This document shows, one piece after another, positions 33,977 to 47,500 of a stretch of DNA of 64,000 nt. Source of the stretch: Melanocharis versteri. Its lineage: Eukaryota; Chordata; Aves; Passeriformes; Melanocharitidae. The stretch's first letter is position 1. Each line of letters starts with the position of its first letter. Under the pieces are notes generated by a model, which was given only the letters and a program-made list of their open reading frames with translations, searched no databases and had not been told where the DNA came from. A program made the translations under genes and the position numbers. The stretch spans positions 1-64,000 of the forward strand of contig VZTG01004589.1 of NCBI GenBank assembly GCA_013397845.1, written 5' to 3'.

Positions 33977-35704
33977 ATAGTGTATTTTTATAATTTACAC
34001 ATGCAAAGTTACGTGTTAATTACTACAGCTCAACACTTAGAGCTATGAATCATAGCAACATGCGTTGTTTTCAGACTCCAAAACTTCCAAACTCCCACCA
34101 GTGAAGATCTGAGCTGTGATAAACAATATATAAAAATGATGCAATGTTCCCAACAAGATATTTTCATTATGGAATTGAATAAAAGGCAAAAAAGTCAAGT
34201 GAATGACTCGATAGCGTGTGAATAATACTCATACTTCCAATTCATATAAAATTTTAACTGTCCCTAAATGGATTTGCTGACATTAATGAAATGGTAGAAA
34301 ATGTTGGAAAAAATCCTATTATGGCATTCCAGAAATGCCAAAGTACACATTGCTTACTGCCACCAAGAGAACTGAAAGCTTGGTCTGCTTTTTTAAACAG
34401 CAACTGAAAAACAAAATGTCTAGAATATGTATTAATTATATTTGAATTCAAAATATTACCAAGAGCTTTTCTTTCAGTGTCAAATGTTAGCTGATATCCT
34501 TTGTCTACCTCTTTACAGCACTGCTAAATAATGTTATTTTCGGATTATTGTCTATGAAACTGTCAGTCTGAGCTTTTCCTTCTTTCTGGTATACAAGAGT
34601 TTTTAAACAAAAAAATTGTTTTTCAAATGTGTTTGCTTAATTACAGGTATTACATACGCCATAATTTTCCTCTTAAAATTTGGACTTTTTAAAAATGTGG
34701 TTAAACAAATTTTATGGCAGTGCAATATTTTTCATTTTAGTTATTCTTAAATCCAAAGCAGAGCTCCCTAGCCACAGGAGCAGGAGCATGCCTCAGTGGA
34801 TTTAAGACACCTTTGGATTATTTTGTTGTTCTGTCCTGTGATTGTGCCACTCTGCCTATGTCCAGCTATTACTGGCCGTGGTGGAAGCAGGCAGTTGTGT
34901 ACTCTTATGAGTTGTACATAAGCTGCCTTCCATATATAATGGTATCGAATATGAAATGCATAAATACAAGTATTTTAATAATTCCATTTTTAAGGCAGAA
35001 AGAAACACGAAAACCTGAAGATGTTAAAGAATGCTACAATTTGTCCCATCAAAGATTTTCCATGGTTAGAAGGTAGCATAAAATTATAATGAAACATATT
35101 GATAATTCTCAGAACCACTGAAAAGCTGAAAAGATATTGCACTAAAGGAATATATCAGAAAAAAAAATTAAACCTGTATTTGAAAAGCAAAAGTGTTTTT
35201 TTTCATTCAAGAAATATTGGGATTATTTTCTAGAATGACATTTTTCTTTTAAGCATTGCAGAACTAATATGACTTATTTTTGAACAACTTTAGTAATATT
35301 TCCAAACTACTTCTATTTCTCTGCATTTTGATACAAATTGAAAACTACTGTGTTTCAATTACATTAATTCGGCAGCTAAAACTGATTGAAGTAAATTATG
35401 TCTCTATTTTGACACTACATTATAAATAACCCTTTAATTGTAGAGGAAGAAATCTAGTCTATTTTAGATCTGTTTTCGGGATTTTATAGACTTCAGAAAA
35501 CACTTCTGTGTTTTCCTTCTGCAGCATGTCCTAGTCTTTGGAAATCTACCTAGAAGATACATGCCTTTAACCCTTGATCCTCAAAGATATCTCAAATATC
35601 CACCCCTGTACTGTACCTCCCAAAAAGCAACCTTAAGAACATACAACAGTGAGGTTGTTAAAGTCAAGGAAATAATGAAAACATTCTGAGGGCATCACTA
35701 TAAG
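33977..35704. other. AT-rich non-coding DNA
   Basis: No gene or repeat edge recognised. Frames at 34254-34451 and 34813-35076 are short and have no motif. Confidence 0.5.
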
Positions 35705-35935
35705 ATTATAGGATAACAGAAACCTAGGTTTATATAGGTTGGAAAAGGTCCTTAAGATCATTGAACCTAACTGTAAACCCAGCACTGCAAATCCACCATT
35801 AAGCCACGTCCCTAAGTGCCACTTCTACGTATCCCTTAAACACCTTTAAGAGAAAGTGATTTAGCCACTTCACTGGGCAGCCTGTTCCAGTGCCTGACCA
35901 GCCTTCCAATGAAAAAAGACAGCCTCAGACCATCA
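35705..35935 (-). mobile_element. CR1 3'-end fragment
   Basis: The plus strand shows the reverse complement of the CR1 3' UTR and ORF2 end: an ATAGGATAACAG-type start, GGTTGGAAAAGGTCC, then the block CACTGGGCAGCCTGTTCCAGTGCCTGACC near 35870-35905. The orientation is therefore minus. The adjoining minus-strand endonuclease piece at 36000-37110 is probably the same element with its reverse transcriptase deleted. Confidence 0.85.
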
Positions 35936-35994
35936 CATCACCCACAAGTTCTTCTCTGTTTGTAATCAGCAAGTCCAGTTATGTGTCTTCCCTT

Positions 35995-37110
35995 GTTATC
36001 TCCCTCACCAGCTACGTCAGGAAGTTACCAGTCACTCACTCTAGGAGCCTCCTGGACTGTTTCATCATCAGCAGACATCTGGTAAATGGAAATCATCATA
36101 GGAACAAAGACTAGTGATCATGAAACTTCTTTGAGCTGCTTATAAAATGTTTCATCTGTCTCTTCATCCTGGTTGAGTGGTCTGTAACAGACTCCCACCA
36201 TTACATGTGACTTGTTGGCCTTTTCTCTGACTCATCCTAAACACTCAAGATTGTCATTGCCATTAAGCTCTAGAGAGTCAAAAACCTCCCTTACATACAG
36301 GGTTACTCCCACCACCCTATTCTTTGCCAATCCCTTCTGAAGAGTTTATGGTCATCTGTTGCAGCACTCCGGTTGTGTTTTATTCCCCCATGTTTTCATG
36401 GTTGTAATTACATCATTGTTTCCCAGTTGCACGACAGCTTCCAACTCCTCCTGTTTGTTGTGCATTGTTGTGAATGCACTTCAGGTGGGTTATGGATCCT
36501 GAGACTTTTTTCAGAGGGAGAAGCCCTAGTTCCTGTGACTGTTCTCAGATGCTTCTCTGGTTTCTAATACACCAACAACATTTGAGTCTTTGATGCTGGG
36601 TGTATCTCCATCCCCTTCCTTCATTGAGACTTCCAGGCTGCTGTGTGCATTAGTCAGGGGACATTTCAAATGCATACTCAGCACATTGCAGAGCAAACCA
36701 ACAGGCCATAATAGCAGACCTCAAACATCGATGTGCCACTCCAGGTTTATCTCTAATGAGATTGATTTTATCCCTTTCCCCTTCAAATCTAGGTTAAAGA
36801 TCTTTCCATGAGCCCTGATAGCTCCTGCAAAAAGATCCTTTGTAACTTTGAGACAGGTGTACCCTATCTGTCACCATCAAGTCTGACCCATCAGGATCAA
36901 AAACCTCCAAATTTTGCTTGTGTTACTGGTCATGGAGCCAGGTACTGATCTGCTTGGTCTCTATATTTCTTCCAACATCATTCCCTGCAAGTGACAGCTG
37001 AGAACACTAGTGTGCTCAAGAACGTTTAAACAGTTGTTCCAAGGCCCTGAAGCCTCTCTTGATTGTCCTGTGACTCCTTAATGCAACTTCATCTCTGCCT
37101 ACAAGAGAAA
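35995..37110 (-). mobile_element. CR1 ORF2 endonuclease region
   Basis: Read on the minus strand, 36450-36000 carries the APE-like endonuclease region of CR1 ORF2: a segment around 36390-36290 corresponding to the GYxLFRxDRxGRxGGG-type block, a YRPLNQ-like stretch near 36170-36190, and a segment near 36030-36080 corresponding to the F-N-H-P-D...SRxLLE block. Upstream sequence to about 37110 matches the CR1 5' part. Frameshifts and stops are frequent. Confidence 0.7.
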
Positions 37111-38080
37111 TTAATAATGGATAATAATTGAGAAATCAATAAAGGATGATAATCCAAAGCCCTATAGGATTAGGAGGATTTTTTGTCATGTCTTTCAACT
37201 GGGCCACAGGGAAGTAGCAGACTTTCCTAAGAAGTGGGTCCAATTATTATGTTTAGTTATTTGGAAGGATCTTTTTGTAGTTTCCGGGCTTTCTAAGTGA
37301 ATGGAACAGGATTTCTCCGCTCCTTGTAATGCCTTCTGCCACTTAGTATCCCTTTACTTCTCGTATTCATTGCTTTAACTTTCCTCCGTGCTTTGGAATA
37401 ATTTCTCTTTGATTGATTTACTCCATCTGCTTGTTTCTTCTATCACGTTATCTCCTGATAAAAAACAAACCTGCAGACTGCATCTTTTCAACTGAAAATG
37501 ACTGCTTCAATTGATTTCATAATGTGCTCTATACAAACTGAAACAAATAGAGCAGATAAGTAAAAACACAGAGCTCTGCTTTAAGTGCATTGTAGATATT
37601 TTAAGAGCTTTCAAACACTTGATTGCTGTGTAGTTCACTCTGAATTGTGACAAAAAGGAAAAAAAAAATATGGAGAAAGAGCATCTACTTTGATGAAAGC
37701 TATTTCTATTCATTAAGAGAGTCTATGCTAGTCTCTTCTTCAGTGCCAAGATAATCCTGACAGTGTTGTTAAGAAAGTGTACACTCTTGTCCACCTATTT
37801 CCATGACTTTAATTGACCAATTTAAGAAAGAAATGGCCTTTTATGATAAGAGCAAAATAAAAGGTAGTAATTGACTGAAAAGCATGGGTCCAGCTATCTA
37901 AAACCACTTTCAACTAATGGAAACTTGCATAGATGGTATGAAATTTTCAGCCAATAACAAAAAAGGTCACCTCATTTTTTATAGTTTTTTAAGGAGGAGT
38001 GAAGACAAAATGTCTTTATGTCAATTATGGACACTAAAACTTAGAAAAGATGGAGAAAAGACATGGCAACACTAAAAAAT
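37111..38080. other. AT-rich non-coding DNA
   Basis: No feature supported. The 68-codon minus frame at 37507-37713 has no motif. Confidence 0.45.
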
Positions 38081-38150
38081 AATCATAGAATTGCAGAATC
38101 ATTTAGGTTGGAAAAGACCTATCAGAGGCTATCTTGAACCGATCATCACA
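38081..38150 (-). mobile_element. CR1 3'-end fragment
   Basis: The plus strand reads AATCATAGAATTGCAGAATC followed by GGTTGGAAAAGACC, the reverse complement of the CR1 terminus. About 70 bp remain. Confidence 0.8.
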
Positions 38151-41100
38151 GGAATTTAGTAGTATGTATTACACCCTATTTTCTTTGGTGTTCTTTTTGC
38201 ACTCTCTTTTAATAGTCACTTAATTTCATCTCTGCAGATATAAAGCTGGAAACATTGCAGTAGTATCTGATAAAATCTGAGAGTGTTCAGAAAATAAACG
38301 GAGTTCTCATGATGTGATTCTTTCTCTCATAAAACTAAAACTTAGTCTAGATTTGTACACTTTCTATTTAATGAAAAATTCACTAACATACAACAGATGT
38401 AGTCCAAAATAAGGTGTTCCGGACAGCAACACTGTGTATTATGAAGATAGTGGCATTCATTTCTGTCCAAGTATTAGGAAAGTAATACCATGACCCTCAA
38501 CTCAAACTGTTCACACACCTCGGTTTCTTCCTAGCTTCCTTGAGTTGAGCTGTGATATTATGGGCACAGGGAGTGAAAAGTGGGTAAGTATTCTGGTCAT
38601 ATTAAACGACTACCGCTAAAAACAAATCCAGGGGTTAAAAAGCATATCAATTAAAGTATTTAAAGTAATTACATATATGATGGGGACAAATCAGCATTTT
38701 TAATTTTTTGGGAAATCAAAGTGTGGAAGAAGATGCAGAAGCTGAAGACAACTTCAGTAGCTCAAGTTCTTCAGGATTGTGACTAATGCTACTGTTTCAG
38801 CTATTTGCCTTCAGGTGTCTACTGCTTTTGGCAGCTACAACAGGGGAAGTAAAAGAAACAGGCTGACAAATGCATTCTGAGACCTGTCTATACTAATCAG
38901 CTGATGTTCAAATAAGAATTTATGCTTCTCTAAAATGCTTGAAATCACTTTTATCTCACAGATTTAAAATAGTTTATGAAAATAATTCTTAAATGCCATC
39001 AAGCACAATGTGGATTAAATTAATCCAGGTTATAATTTCGTCCATGTAACCATCTCTGTAAAATGAGACAAAAAGAAGCCTTAGAGTATTCTAAATATGA
39101 ATTGCTTTAGGATTCAGCTTGTATTTGTTAGGAGCAAGCCCAAATCTACTTAGTATGAATCTAATTCTTCATTATATTTATTAACCACACTGTAGTAATT
39201 TTAGAGAAAACATTAATCTCATAAAATATATTTTTTCCCTCAATATATAGGCTGATGAAACCATATATATAGTCTGACTCTTCCAATGAAATGCACCAGA
39301 AACACCTTTTCCCTTTGTTTTGAAGACACAGATGGCACATTTTTTGTTTTCAGTATTTGGATTATGTGTCCTCATTTGGTCTTCAATACTTCAGCCAGCT
39401 TTGAAAACATGTAGTAGAGTTGTTCCTTTTCATGATGTAACTCATATTGTGTTCATTGATAAACACAAATGAAATGTTCTAAAATTAACTCTATAAAGAT
39501 GGAGCTATTTGAAATTAATTCATCCTAATATCAATAGTTAATTTCCATGTGGCTTATGGAATATTAAATTTTGCTCACACATATATGTACAGTAGTCGCT
39601 ATTTCTTTGGCTGTCTATTTTCCACTCTTTCATTTAATTTATAAATCAAAAATATAAGTGAAGTGAAGGAAGGGGTTTATTTTTGGTTAGTACTTTATCT
39701 GATGCCATGGAAATCAATATTTTATTCTCACTGACACCATTCACATATATCTAATAATAGACAAGTTCGCTATCCATAGGCCTAGCCTGAGGTCAATAAT
39801 GTCCAAATTAATCTGGTCAGTTATATATTATTGTACAAAAATACAGGTCTAAAAATGAGCTCAATTACTTTGATATACCTAGAATTTTTTTATGGGAAAA
39901 AACTGTACCAGGCTAAGATACTCTAAAGTTGCTGTTGCAATGTAAAATTAGTGGGTCTTCTCATTTAGTATTATGCAATCTCAACTCAAAGTAAAGGTCT
40001 CAATGTTTAAGAGAAGTATTGTTCTAGGTGCCTATGTGAATTGGCTTCACATGTTTTCATGTTTGGATCAGGTTCTCCAGATCTACTAAAAAATTTAAGT
40101 ATCTTCTGACACTCACAGAGGAGTAGAAGAATGCTTGATATTTTATGTATTTTTAGTACATATCACAGCCGCTTCCTAACAGTCTCTAACATTTTATATC
40201 TAACCATAAGCATATTCTAATAATTTAATTTCAAAATATGGTGGATTTTCGTGTGTGTATCTGCCTTACTCAAGAAACAAGGAACCATACTCTGTTCTCT
40301 TAAGAGCTTTCTTCACAGCTTCATTGCACAAGTCATGGACCAGGATCTTTTTGTTCCCTCTAACTTGCATGTGAAGAACTCAACAGAGCTGAACCAGGGA
40401 ATATATATATCGGTAATAAATAGATATTTTTACCATTAATGATGTTAAAAAAACCCCATGTATATGCTGCTTTGCACAATAAGGAGGACAAACTTAAACC
40501 TGCAAAGCCATTACATACAAAACCATCTGCGTGTTTTTTCTTCTCTCATTTTTTGTTTGTACTGTCTTCCCACATATATCAGCAACACCTGCACAGGATT
40601 TCCAGAAAATCTACTTTTTGTTGTTGCTGTTATTGTCACGACCTCAGAAACTTTATCAATCTGTTAAAAGCAGCAACAGTCTGCTCTGTGACAGTCTTAA
40701 AGCAGTCAAACCACAAGTAATAATCAGTCCTGGAAATAAGTTATGACATTCAATTTTTCTGTTCTCCTTCTTCTAAGCAAGAAAGATAAAATAGCCTGGT
40801 TAGGACATATGGATGCAGGGAAAAAACCACATTGTGTCAATTTCTTCTGGTGGCTCTAAGCAATTTTTGTGTTTTCCAGTACAAATACGGAGACATCTAT
40901 GACAACATTATCAAAATGTTTTAAATTGCCAACACTACTGCTTTTTACTGCTAATATAATCTTAGGACTTTCTTAGGCCCACATACCAATCTTTCAGTTC
41001 AGAGAGGGAATTATTTACTTAGTCTTTTTTCCAATTATGATAAGCAGAACGGAAATAAATAATACAGGGCAAGTTTTACACAAAGTCTCATTTTCTACTG

Positions 41101-41925
41101 AGTTCATATCATGTAAGAGTCATCATAAAACTTGTAAATCATTTCATCTGATATAAATTAGTGGATTTCTGTTTAAAATCTGTAATTGCACCTACTGTAG
41201 TTGGAACTGCGCAGCCTAAAGTGTAAGGTAATGCTATTGCAAATAGTGTAGATTTGCATATAATATATACATAACAAATGACAAGAGAAAAATTCTGGGA
41301 TGATTTGAGATTCAGATCAGTACATTAATTTGTTCATCAAATAAAATCTGTTGCGCACACAAAGAATTCTACAGCAGCACTTTGTATGACATTGTAATTT
41401 CATGCTTTTATAATAAAGCCTTGTTAGAAGTAACCAGTTTAAACCTGAGTTATTAATAAAGACCAATAGCAATCACCCCAGGTTTTGGCATATGTTTTGT
41501 AATACTTTCACCTGAGGAATTTGTATTATGCTTGAATGTTCTATATTAATACAAACCATAAACAAAACTGGAAAATATTTCAGAGCTAGAAGAAATAAAA
41601 TCTTCAAAGAGAGGAAATAATGTTTGTCACTATTGTTTCTCCACATATTGGATGTAGTTTCATGAAACGTAAATGCTAGAGAATATTCTCTCTCTCACTG
41701 TTACAGATAGGCTGTTTTAAATTATTTTACATATTTTATTAAAAAAAACAGACTAGCTATGTAAAGTGTGCTGAAACCAAATAAATAATTTGGCATTATT
41801 TTCCTGATTCTGTGCAATGTTCAGAGGTACTTGAAAAATTGGTATACGTTACCTTGGAAATGGTAAGATAACTCTTTGTCTAGAAATTGGTGCAAAGCTT
41901 GCTCTTATTTTTTAAAAAGGTAAGA
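38151..41925. other. AT-rich non-coding DNA
   Basis: 3.8 kb without a supportable gene. Overlapping short frames at 40251-40746 have no family features. Nothing else seen. Confidence 0.5.
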
Positions 41926-42960
41926 AAAGAGGCTGCTGTAAATTTCTGACCTGTCGGCCTCACCTCTGTGCCTGAGAAGTTCACGGAACAGATCCTCCTG
42001 GAAACTGTGCTGTGGTACATGGAAGGCAGGGAGATGATTCAAGATACCAGCATGACTTCAGCAAGGGCAAGTCCCGCCTCACCAATCTAGTGGCCTTCTA
42101 TGATGGACTGACTACATCAGTGGACAAGAAAAAGGATATGCATGTCATACATCTGGCCATCTGTAAGGCCTTTTACACGGTTCCCCATGATATCCTTATC
42201 TCCAAATTGGAGAGACATGGATTTGATGGGTAGACTGTTCAGCAAATGAAAAATGGGTTGGACAGTCATATCCAGGGGGGAGTGATTAACAGCTCAGTGT
42301 CCAGATGAAGACCATTGGTAAGTGGTGTTTCTCATGGGTCTGCATTGGGACTTCGTTAATGCCATAGACAGTAGGATCAACGGCAACCTCAGCAAATTTG
42401 CAGAGGATATCAAGCTGATCCGTGATGTTCACATCCCTGAAGGATGCAACACCATACAAAGGGACCTGTACAAGACCAAGAACTGGATCCACGTTAATCT
42501 GATGAGGTTCAAAAAGGCCAAGTGAAAGAGATTGAGGCAACTGGTAGCTTTAGTACAGGCTGTGTGGTGAAGGGATTGAGGGCAAACCCGTGGAGAAGAA
42601 CCTGGTGGTACAGATGGATGACAAGCTCCATATAGCTGGAAATATGCACTCCCACCCCAAAAAGCCAACTGCATTCTGGGCTGCACCAAAAGCAGCCTCT
42701 CCAGCATGTTTAGGGGAGGGGATTATATTCCTCTATTCTGTTTTCATGAATCCTGTGTCGAGCTCTAGAGTCCTCAACACAGAAAAGATACGGACCTGTT
42801 GGAGGCAGGTCTAGAGGAGGGTGACAAAAATTATCAGAGATGTGGAACACTTATCCTGTCAAGAAAGGCTGAGAGAGTTGGGGTTGCTCAGTCTGGAGAA
42901 CAGAATTATTGAGAAGACTTTGTTGCAGCTTTCCAATATTTAAAGGAGAATTGTAAGAAA
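41926..42960 (+). mobile_element. CR1 ORF2 reverse transcriptase, decayed
   Basis: The plus-strand frames carry the reverse-transcriptase core of a bird CR1. HDFSKGKSRLTNLVAFYD and AFYTVPHDILISKLERHGFD (motif A region) appear in one frame (42012-42233). Then comes IDSRINGNLSKFAEDIKL (motif C region near 42400), followed by IQRDLYKTKNWIHVN. Motif C has FAED where active elements have FADD, and motif A has Tyr for the catalytic-site Asp. With several frameshifts this copy is clearly dead. It is the longest CR1 in the window. Confidence 0.9.
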
Positions 42961-43325
42961 GATCACAGAATCACAGAATAATTTAGTTTGGAAAAGACCT
43001 CTAAGATCATCAAGTCCAATCTTTGACTGATCACCACCTTGTCAACTAGACCATGGCACTAAGTGCCACATCCAGTCATTTCTTGAACACCTCCAGGGAT
43101 GGTGACTCCACCACCTCCCTGGGCAGTCCATTACATTGTTCAAAACCTTCTCTGTGGAGAAATTCCTCATGTTGTCTAACTTGAACCTCCCCTGGAGCAG
43201 CTTGGAGTTATGTCCTCTTGTCCTGTTGTTAGTTGTCTGAGAGAAGAGTCCAACCACACCCAGCTACAGCCTCCTCTCAGGAAGTTGTAGAGAGCAATAA
43301 GGTGGCCCCTCAGTCTTTCTGGAAA
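42961..43325 (-). mobile_element. CR1 3'-end fragment (opposite orientation)
   Basis: Starts with GATCACAGAATCACAGAATA and GGAAAAGACCTCTAAGATCA, the reverse-complement CR1 terminus. It then follows the reverse of the ORF2 tail (CACCTCCCTGGGCAGTCCAT, CTCCCCTGGAGCAGCTTGGA) to about 43325. It abuts the plus-strand CR1 tail to tail. Confidence 0.9.
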
Positions 43326-43668
43326 TAAAATGGTAAATTCACACTTAAGAGCATTGAATTAAAGACTTTATATCAAACAGTAAAAGACTGTTAGACTGAA
43401 TGTTCCTTTATTCAGCGCTTGGCCAATGCTGGGAACATACTGGGAACTTATTCACCATAAACATGTCCAACAAAACAAAGACTGCCAGAGATTTATATAC
43501 ATTGCAACATTCAAGATTTCCATAACCCTCTCCCCAGTCCAGCCCCTGTTCATCACATCATAAATGCTTTCTCTAATTTCATCTTGCTGGTTTTTCATGG
43601 AGTAAGACTGCCATTTAGGGTCCTGTTATTGACATAATTTTGGGGGTGACAGTCACTGCTTCCTGTCC

Positions 43669-43674
43669 TCTGGG
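43669..43674. repeat. Target-site duplication TCTGGG (left)
   Basis: TCTGGG lies at 43669-43674 and 44213-44218 around the inner LTR. Confidence 0.9.
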
Positions 43675-44212
43675 TGTTGCGGTGATTCAAAGATCATTTT
43701 CCCTACCTATTTGAATTATGTTAGTCCCTGCAGCCTAGCTGGCACTCTCACACTGCATCGTGTACCGGAACCTTCTCTGCCGCGAATTCCTCATTGGCTC
43801 CTTGCTGCCCCTCTCCTCGCCCTGCTACTGTTACTGGTTCATGTGCTGTCAGTCTGCCTGCGTGCTGTACCCCAGTTGGTGGGTTCCCGGGTATCCCCCG
43901 CCCCTCTGCCCCGGTATAAGACACTCTGTAACCCCCCGCTCCTGGCTCTTCGATTCCCCGCCGCTCCTCGCTCCCGTGCGGGGGAAATAAACTCCTGCTT
44001 TTCACCACCGAGGAGCCCCTCCGCCTCTCCTTTCTCTCCAGCGCCTGTAACCGGAGAGCTTCTCGGACCCTGGGTGCGATCCCGAGGGCTCTCCCGCTCT
44101 GGAACTGAGCCAGCCGAGCCCGGACCGGCGGCGGGAAGAACGCGCTGCTCTGCCCGCCCGGCAGAACGAGGCGACCCCCGAGGGGGGTCGGGCGAGCGGC
44201 GGCACCGCGTTA
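43675..44212 (+). mobile_element. Solo ERV LTR nested in an older LTR
   Basis: 538 bp starting TGTTGCGGTGATTC and ending CCGCGTTA (terminal CA changed to TA), with a perfect 6-bp TSD TCTGGG. It has a GGTATAAGAC box near 43912 and GAAATAAAC near 43984, with a very GC-rich R/U5 that creates the 177-codon shadow frame 43711-44244. Same family as the minus-strand LTR at 51250-51889. Confidence 0.9.
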
Positions 44213-44590
44213 TCTGGGTGAACTTTTATGCTGGCAACTTCTAGCGCATGCTTGGTCCAATTCTGCTGAGTTGCAGTTTTCTATCTTATGGCTTTAATTA
44301 CTATTATGATATTCCATCTATCTTTGATTAAAGGATAACTCAAAGCTTATCTAGCTAAACAAAACGTTATTGAATTTGCTGTTCTAGCTAAACAATCACC
44401 ATTGATTGAGTTTTCTGTGGTGTATAGGTCTATGGAACAACTCCATACAGGTGCAGTGAGAACACTCCTTAATTTTCTCAGGGTACTTTATCTTGTTCTT
44501 CTAAAGCAAAACTAAACACAGATTTAAACCAAAACCAGCTAAAATAACGAAATATAAATTTCCTAGCTAACTACAACACAGCTCCTTACA

Positions 44591-47500
44591 AAATTCAGAG
44601 GGCCACCAGACTCCTGGATTAATACAACTCCTTTTCAGCATACTAATAGCACATGGGTCTGTTTTGTGGAAACATGTCAGAAAGCTGCAGATAAAGAGGT
44701 AAGGGCAGCAGGGGAACTGTAGAAGGTGAATTTAAATTTTTTTGGTTATACTTGTAGGAAAACTTGCAGTGAACCCAAATGTCCCCTGGTTTATTCAGGT
44801 GGAAATGGAAGAGTAGTGTCTGAGAAATTATGGAAATTACTGAAAATTAAAACGTTGCAATTGTAGGTGAACAGAAGTGATATGTGTTCATAATCATGGA
44901 GAACACAGGTGGTAATAGGTTTTAAGGAGTTCATTGGATTGGCAGTGCCTCACGACTTTCAATTACTTTATCCTTAACATATCAATTCACATTATAAATT
45001 GAACTGAACAGAACATCTTTCATTCTATTCCTAAACCAGTGTGTGTTTATTTTTGAATGGTTCATGTAGAATAATTAATGAAAATAGCACATTGTAGTAT
45101 TGGCAACATGATAGATCAGGTATCTTCTGCTTCATATCACAGGAATGGGGAAGAACAAATAGGCCTGTATTCTCATGCAACACAATCTAGATTGTGCACC
45201 TGAAATAATGAGGTACAATATAGACGATTCTTTCTTCTTTTTTTCCAAAATATTAATTTTCACAGTACGTTGCAAAAATTGCAAAACATGTTCAGATATG
45301 TGCAAATTTAACTGCATAAATTGGTCTTAAATTTTAACAGATGCCTTGAATGAAAATCTTGTGTAAGTCACGACTACATTACTAGTAGATTTTTCCTTTG
45401 GTATTTGTAGAAAATTCGTATTTCAGTCCAAATTTAATTAAATTAAATGCACATATATAAAAATAAATGAAAATATTACAAAAATTCAGTCCTTCTTGGC
45501 CAACAGGCAGAAAAAAAATTAATTCAACCTAAAATACCTATTTTAGGGGTATTCCTACTATTTATTACTAAGAATTCAGCATCTTAATTTGGGAAGTTAG
45601 GAAACTGAAACCTTGAAAGTTTTTATATTACTATCTTTTCAAAAATTAAAATTGCAGAACCAGAACAATTTTAATACCCTATTGCCCAGAATTATAGCTT
45701 TTCTTTTCTATGCACAGCCTTAATAAATGCTACCCACATATGTGTTCCTTACCTTTAGCTAAGATTTTCCTTAGCTGAAGTACTTGCTATCATTTATCAT
45801 TCTCTTATTAACATGTAGATTAGAATTCCAGCAGCCAAATCAAGCCTGAATTATATTTTTGTAAATTTTCTTGTTCAAGTTACCTCTCACCTCAGCCATT
45901 TCATGTTGGTGTTAACCAACATTTCTATCACAAACAGCAGTAGATAGAGAGACAATCTACAGATGATGGATAAAATATGCTAACACTGAACTTTTTAATT
46001 GTTAGATTTTGTTAATTAGTAGATAGATGACAATTAAAACTGTAGCCAAATGACTTAGCAGTATTTTATCAGATTTTTGCATATATCAATTAGTAATGGA
46101 AATTCCGTAAAGCAAATTTAAATGGTCCAATTAAAAGATGACAACTTATTAAATACACAATGTATGCTATACTTAAAGGGTTAAGAATGATTAAAAAAAT
46201 TCAAGCAAATGCCTGATGCCTTGTTAGATTCTTTACTATTTAGCCATCTGTCTGTTGTAGACATCTCCTCAAAGACTGGTATCTCCTTAAAGCAAAACAT
46301 ATTTTCAGTGTTCTATAGATCCTAGCTATTTTTAAATGTTTGTACATTGAAATAAAATGAAAGGTAACATGGTGGTTGTTATTCTTCTGTTATTAAGCTG
46401 TGTGCTGGAGGAGATGAAAGTTAAACAAAATAATATCACCTAAGCATGCTTACTTTTCAAAAATAAATTAAATTCTCAATCAATTGAATTTTTAATCAAT
46501 TGATTTTTTTGATAGTTTTTAAATAGAATTTGAAAAATGCTGCAATGTCTTTGAACTTTTTCTTAGAAGCACTCTAAAATTTTTAATTAATAAGAAGTAC
46601 TTTTAATTACAGAAGGAGGAAGACTACCAGTTGATTGATTCATCACTTTTTTTTTCCCATTTCATTTTCTCCTGTTCAAACACTGATTTTGGAGTTGTAG
46701 AATGGTATCTACATAGTTAGACAAGCTAGACATACGAAGAGGTTGCATGTCTCTGTTGTTATTTTGAGGAATTATTTTTCTTCTCAGATTTCTAATTCTA
46801 GTTGCATTAGTTCTTACTGCTCAACTGCATTCAGTACTGCAACTAACTAATATACTCCTTTAAAATTTGTGCCTAGTTTAGAATATGTTATATCTCCCTC
46901 TAAGAGCTGTGACTGGGCATTTTGTGCTGAACTCTTTGATCCATTACTGGGGCTAAAGAACCATCTTTTCACAGGACAAGACAACATTGTAATATTTCTT
47001 TTGATCTTTTCATATTACAGCTTTTTTCTTATATTCAAGAAACAAAATACATGAGTCACAAACCCTATTCTGAATTCCTTATCTCATCAATTTTAAAATA
47101 GTTGGCAAAAAAAAAAAAGCTCTTTAATAGTGTCAAATAGATTTGATGCTTCATTACAAAGTTCTTACACTATACTTCTTTACAGAACTAAAAACACCCT
47201 ATCAAACTTAATCCAACTATACCATGATATTTATTTTTAATTTTCTAAAATTAATTAGTTTTGAAAGTTCTTAATTTAGCCTCCAAAGTTAAACAAAAAA
47301 AAAGTAGTAATTTCATCTCAGCATACTATTCCAGAATAAAAGGTTGAGATAATCTTAAACAAATATGTATAATCTCTTAATCTACTGTCTTTACACATAG
47401 TATCACCATTTACAAATCATGACAGCTGAATTGCAAGTTAGGCTGATATAATGTCATCTGTGCAGAAAACACAAAATTCATTTGTAATATAAGTACGACA

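Larger units (their letters stand above)
43389..44590 (-). mobile_element. ERV LTR interrupted by a second LTR
   Basis: On the minus strand, a TATA box (GTATATAAATC, about 43490-43500) precedes GCTGAATAAAGG (about 43408-43419) and a CA end at 43389. Upstream U3 sequence resumes at 44219 and reaches a probable TGTAAGGAGCTG or TGTTGTAGTTAGC start at 44590/44578. A younger LTR at 43675-44212 splits it. The outer TSD could not be fixed. Confidence 0.65.

Noticed and set aside
43711..44244. 177-codon open frame with a hydrophobic segment
   Set aside because: It lies entirely over a TSD-bounded solo LTR with TATA and poly-A signals, so it is a shadow frame.
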